A stretch of 64,000 nt of DNA. Source: Agelaius tricolor. Taxonomy: Eukaryota > Chordata > Aves > Passeriformes > Icteridae. Of this stretch, positions 63,915-64,000 are shown piece by piece. How positions within the stretch are numbered: position 1 is the first letter of the stretch; each line of letters begins with the position of its first letter. The translations under genes were made by a program, and so were the position numbers. The stretch is taken from the NCBI GenBank assembly GCA_023055355.1, contig JALJCS010000001.1:78222881-78286880 (forward strand), read 5' to 3'. A model generated the notes under the pieces. The model was not told where the DNA came from and did not search any database. It was given only the letters and a program-made list of their open reading frames with translations.

Positions 63915-64000
63915 CGGGAAGCCATCTCTATACACATGCATGACAAGAAGGTGATCAGGGGTAATCAGCATGGATTCACTAAAGGTGAGTCATGCTTGTC
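63915..64000 (+). mobile_element. CR1 LINE ORF2 fragment, cut by the window edge
   Basis: From 63942 the frame reads DKKVIRGNQHGFTKGESCL. This matches my recollection of the region of CR1 reverse transcriptase (LINE ORF2) that contains a conserved QHGF-TKGKSCL-type stretch, in the RT fingers/palm. The CR1 ORF2 product is the endonuclease/reverse transcriptase used for target-primed insertion. The frame is open to the last base and the element should continue beyond the window. The left boundary is approximate, and an in-frame stop lies upstream, so the copy is truncated or decayed. Confidence 0.62.

Overview
This window looks like non-coding nuclear DNA from a bird, probably a passerine. It is AT-rich throughout, has no operon-like or dense coding structure, and no open frame matches a protein I recognise. 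The bird assignment rests on its repeats. It carries several CR1 LINE 3' ends with the typical 'agaatcatagaatggtttgg'-type ends on either strand, and a set of avian endogenous-retrovirus long terminal repeats (LTRs). One of these begins TGTCCT and ends in an AAACCAGGACA-like end, a type I associate with songbird genomes. This is recognition from memory, not a database search.

Layout: 1-8.9 kb is featureless AT-rich DNA with simple tracts. 8.9-11.2 kb is an interrupted LTR with other repeat DNA inserted in it, flanked by a 5-bp duplication. 17.4-18.1 kb is a solo LTR. At 18.9-19.1 kb is the only good candidate for a protein-coding exon: 59 open codons between strong splice signals, identity unknown. 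25.4-26.0 kb is a solo LTR with a 6-bp duplication, followed by a GC-richer block of unknown type. 32.2 kb holds a CR1 end. 35.3-36.7 kb holds two LTRs on the minus strand, separated by about 160 bp. 37.1 and 39.2 kb hold CR1 pieces. 39.9-53.9 kb is mostly unremarkable DNA with a (TAA)18 microsatellite, a CR1-like scrap and small hairpins. 54.0-54.6 and 57.1-57.7 kb are further solo LTRs. 61.2-61.6 and 62.3-62.7 kb are two LTRs of one family; each has its own 6-bp duplication, so they are two separate insertions and not the ends of one provirus. The last ~90 bases hold a piece of CR1 reverse transcriptase cut by the window edge.

No genes are seen working together here. The window reads as a gene desert or a large intron shaped by LTR-element insertion followed by recombination to solo LTRs. 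The exon-like block at 18.9 kb is the main hint of a transcription unit on the plus strand. I found no CRISPR array, RNA gene, complete provirus or clearly new biological system.
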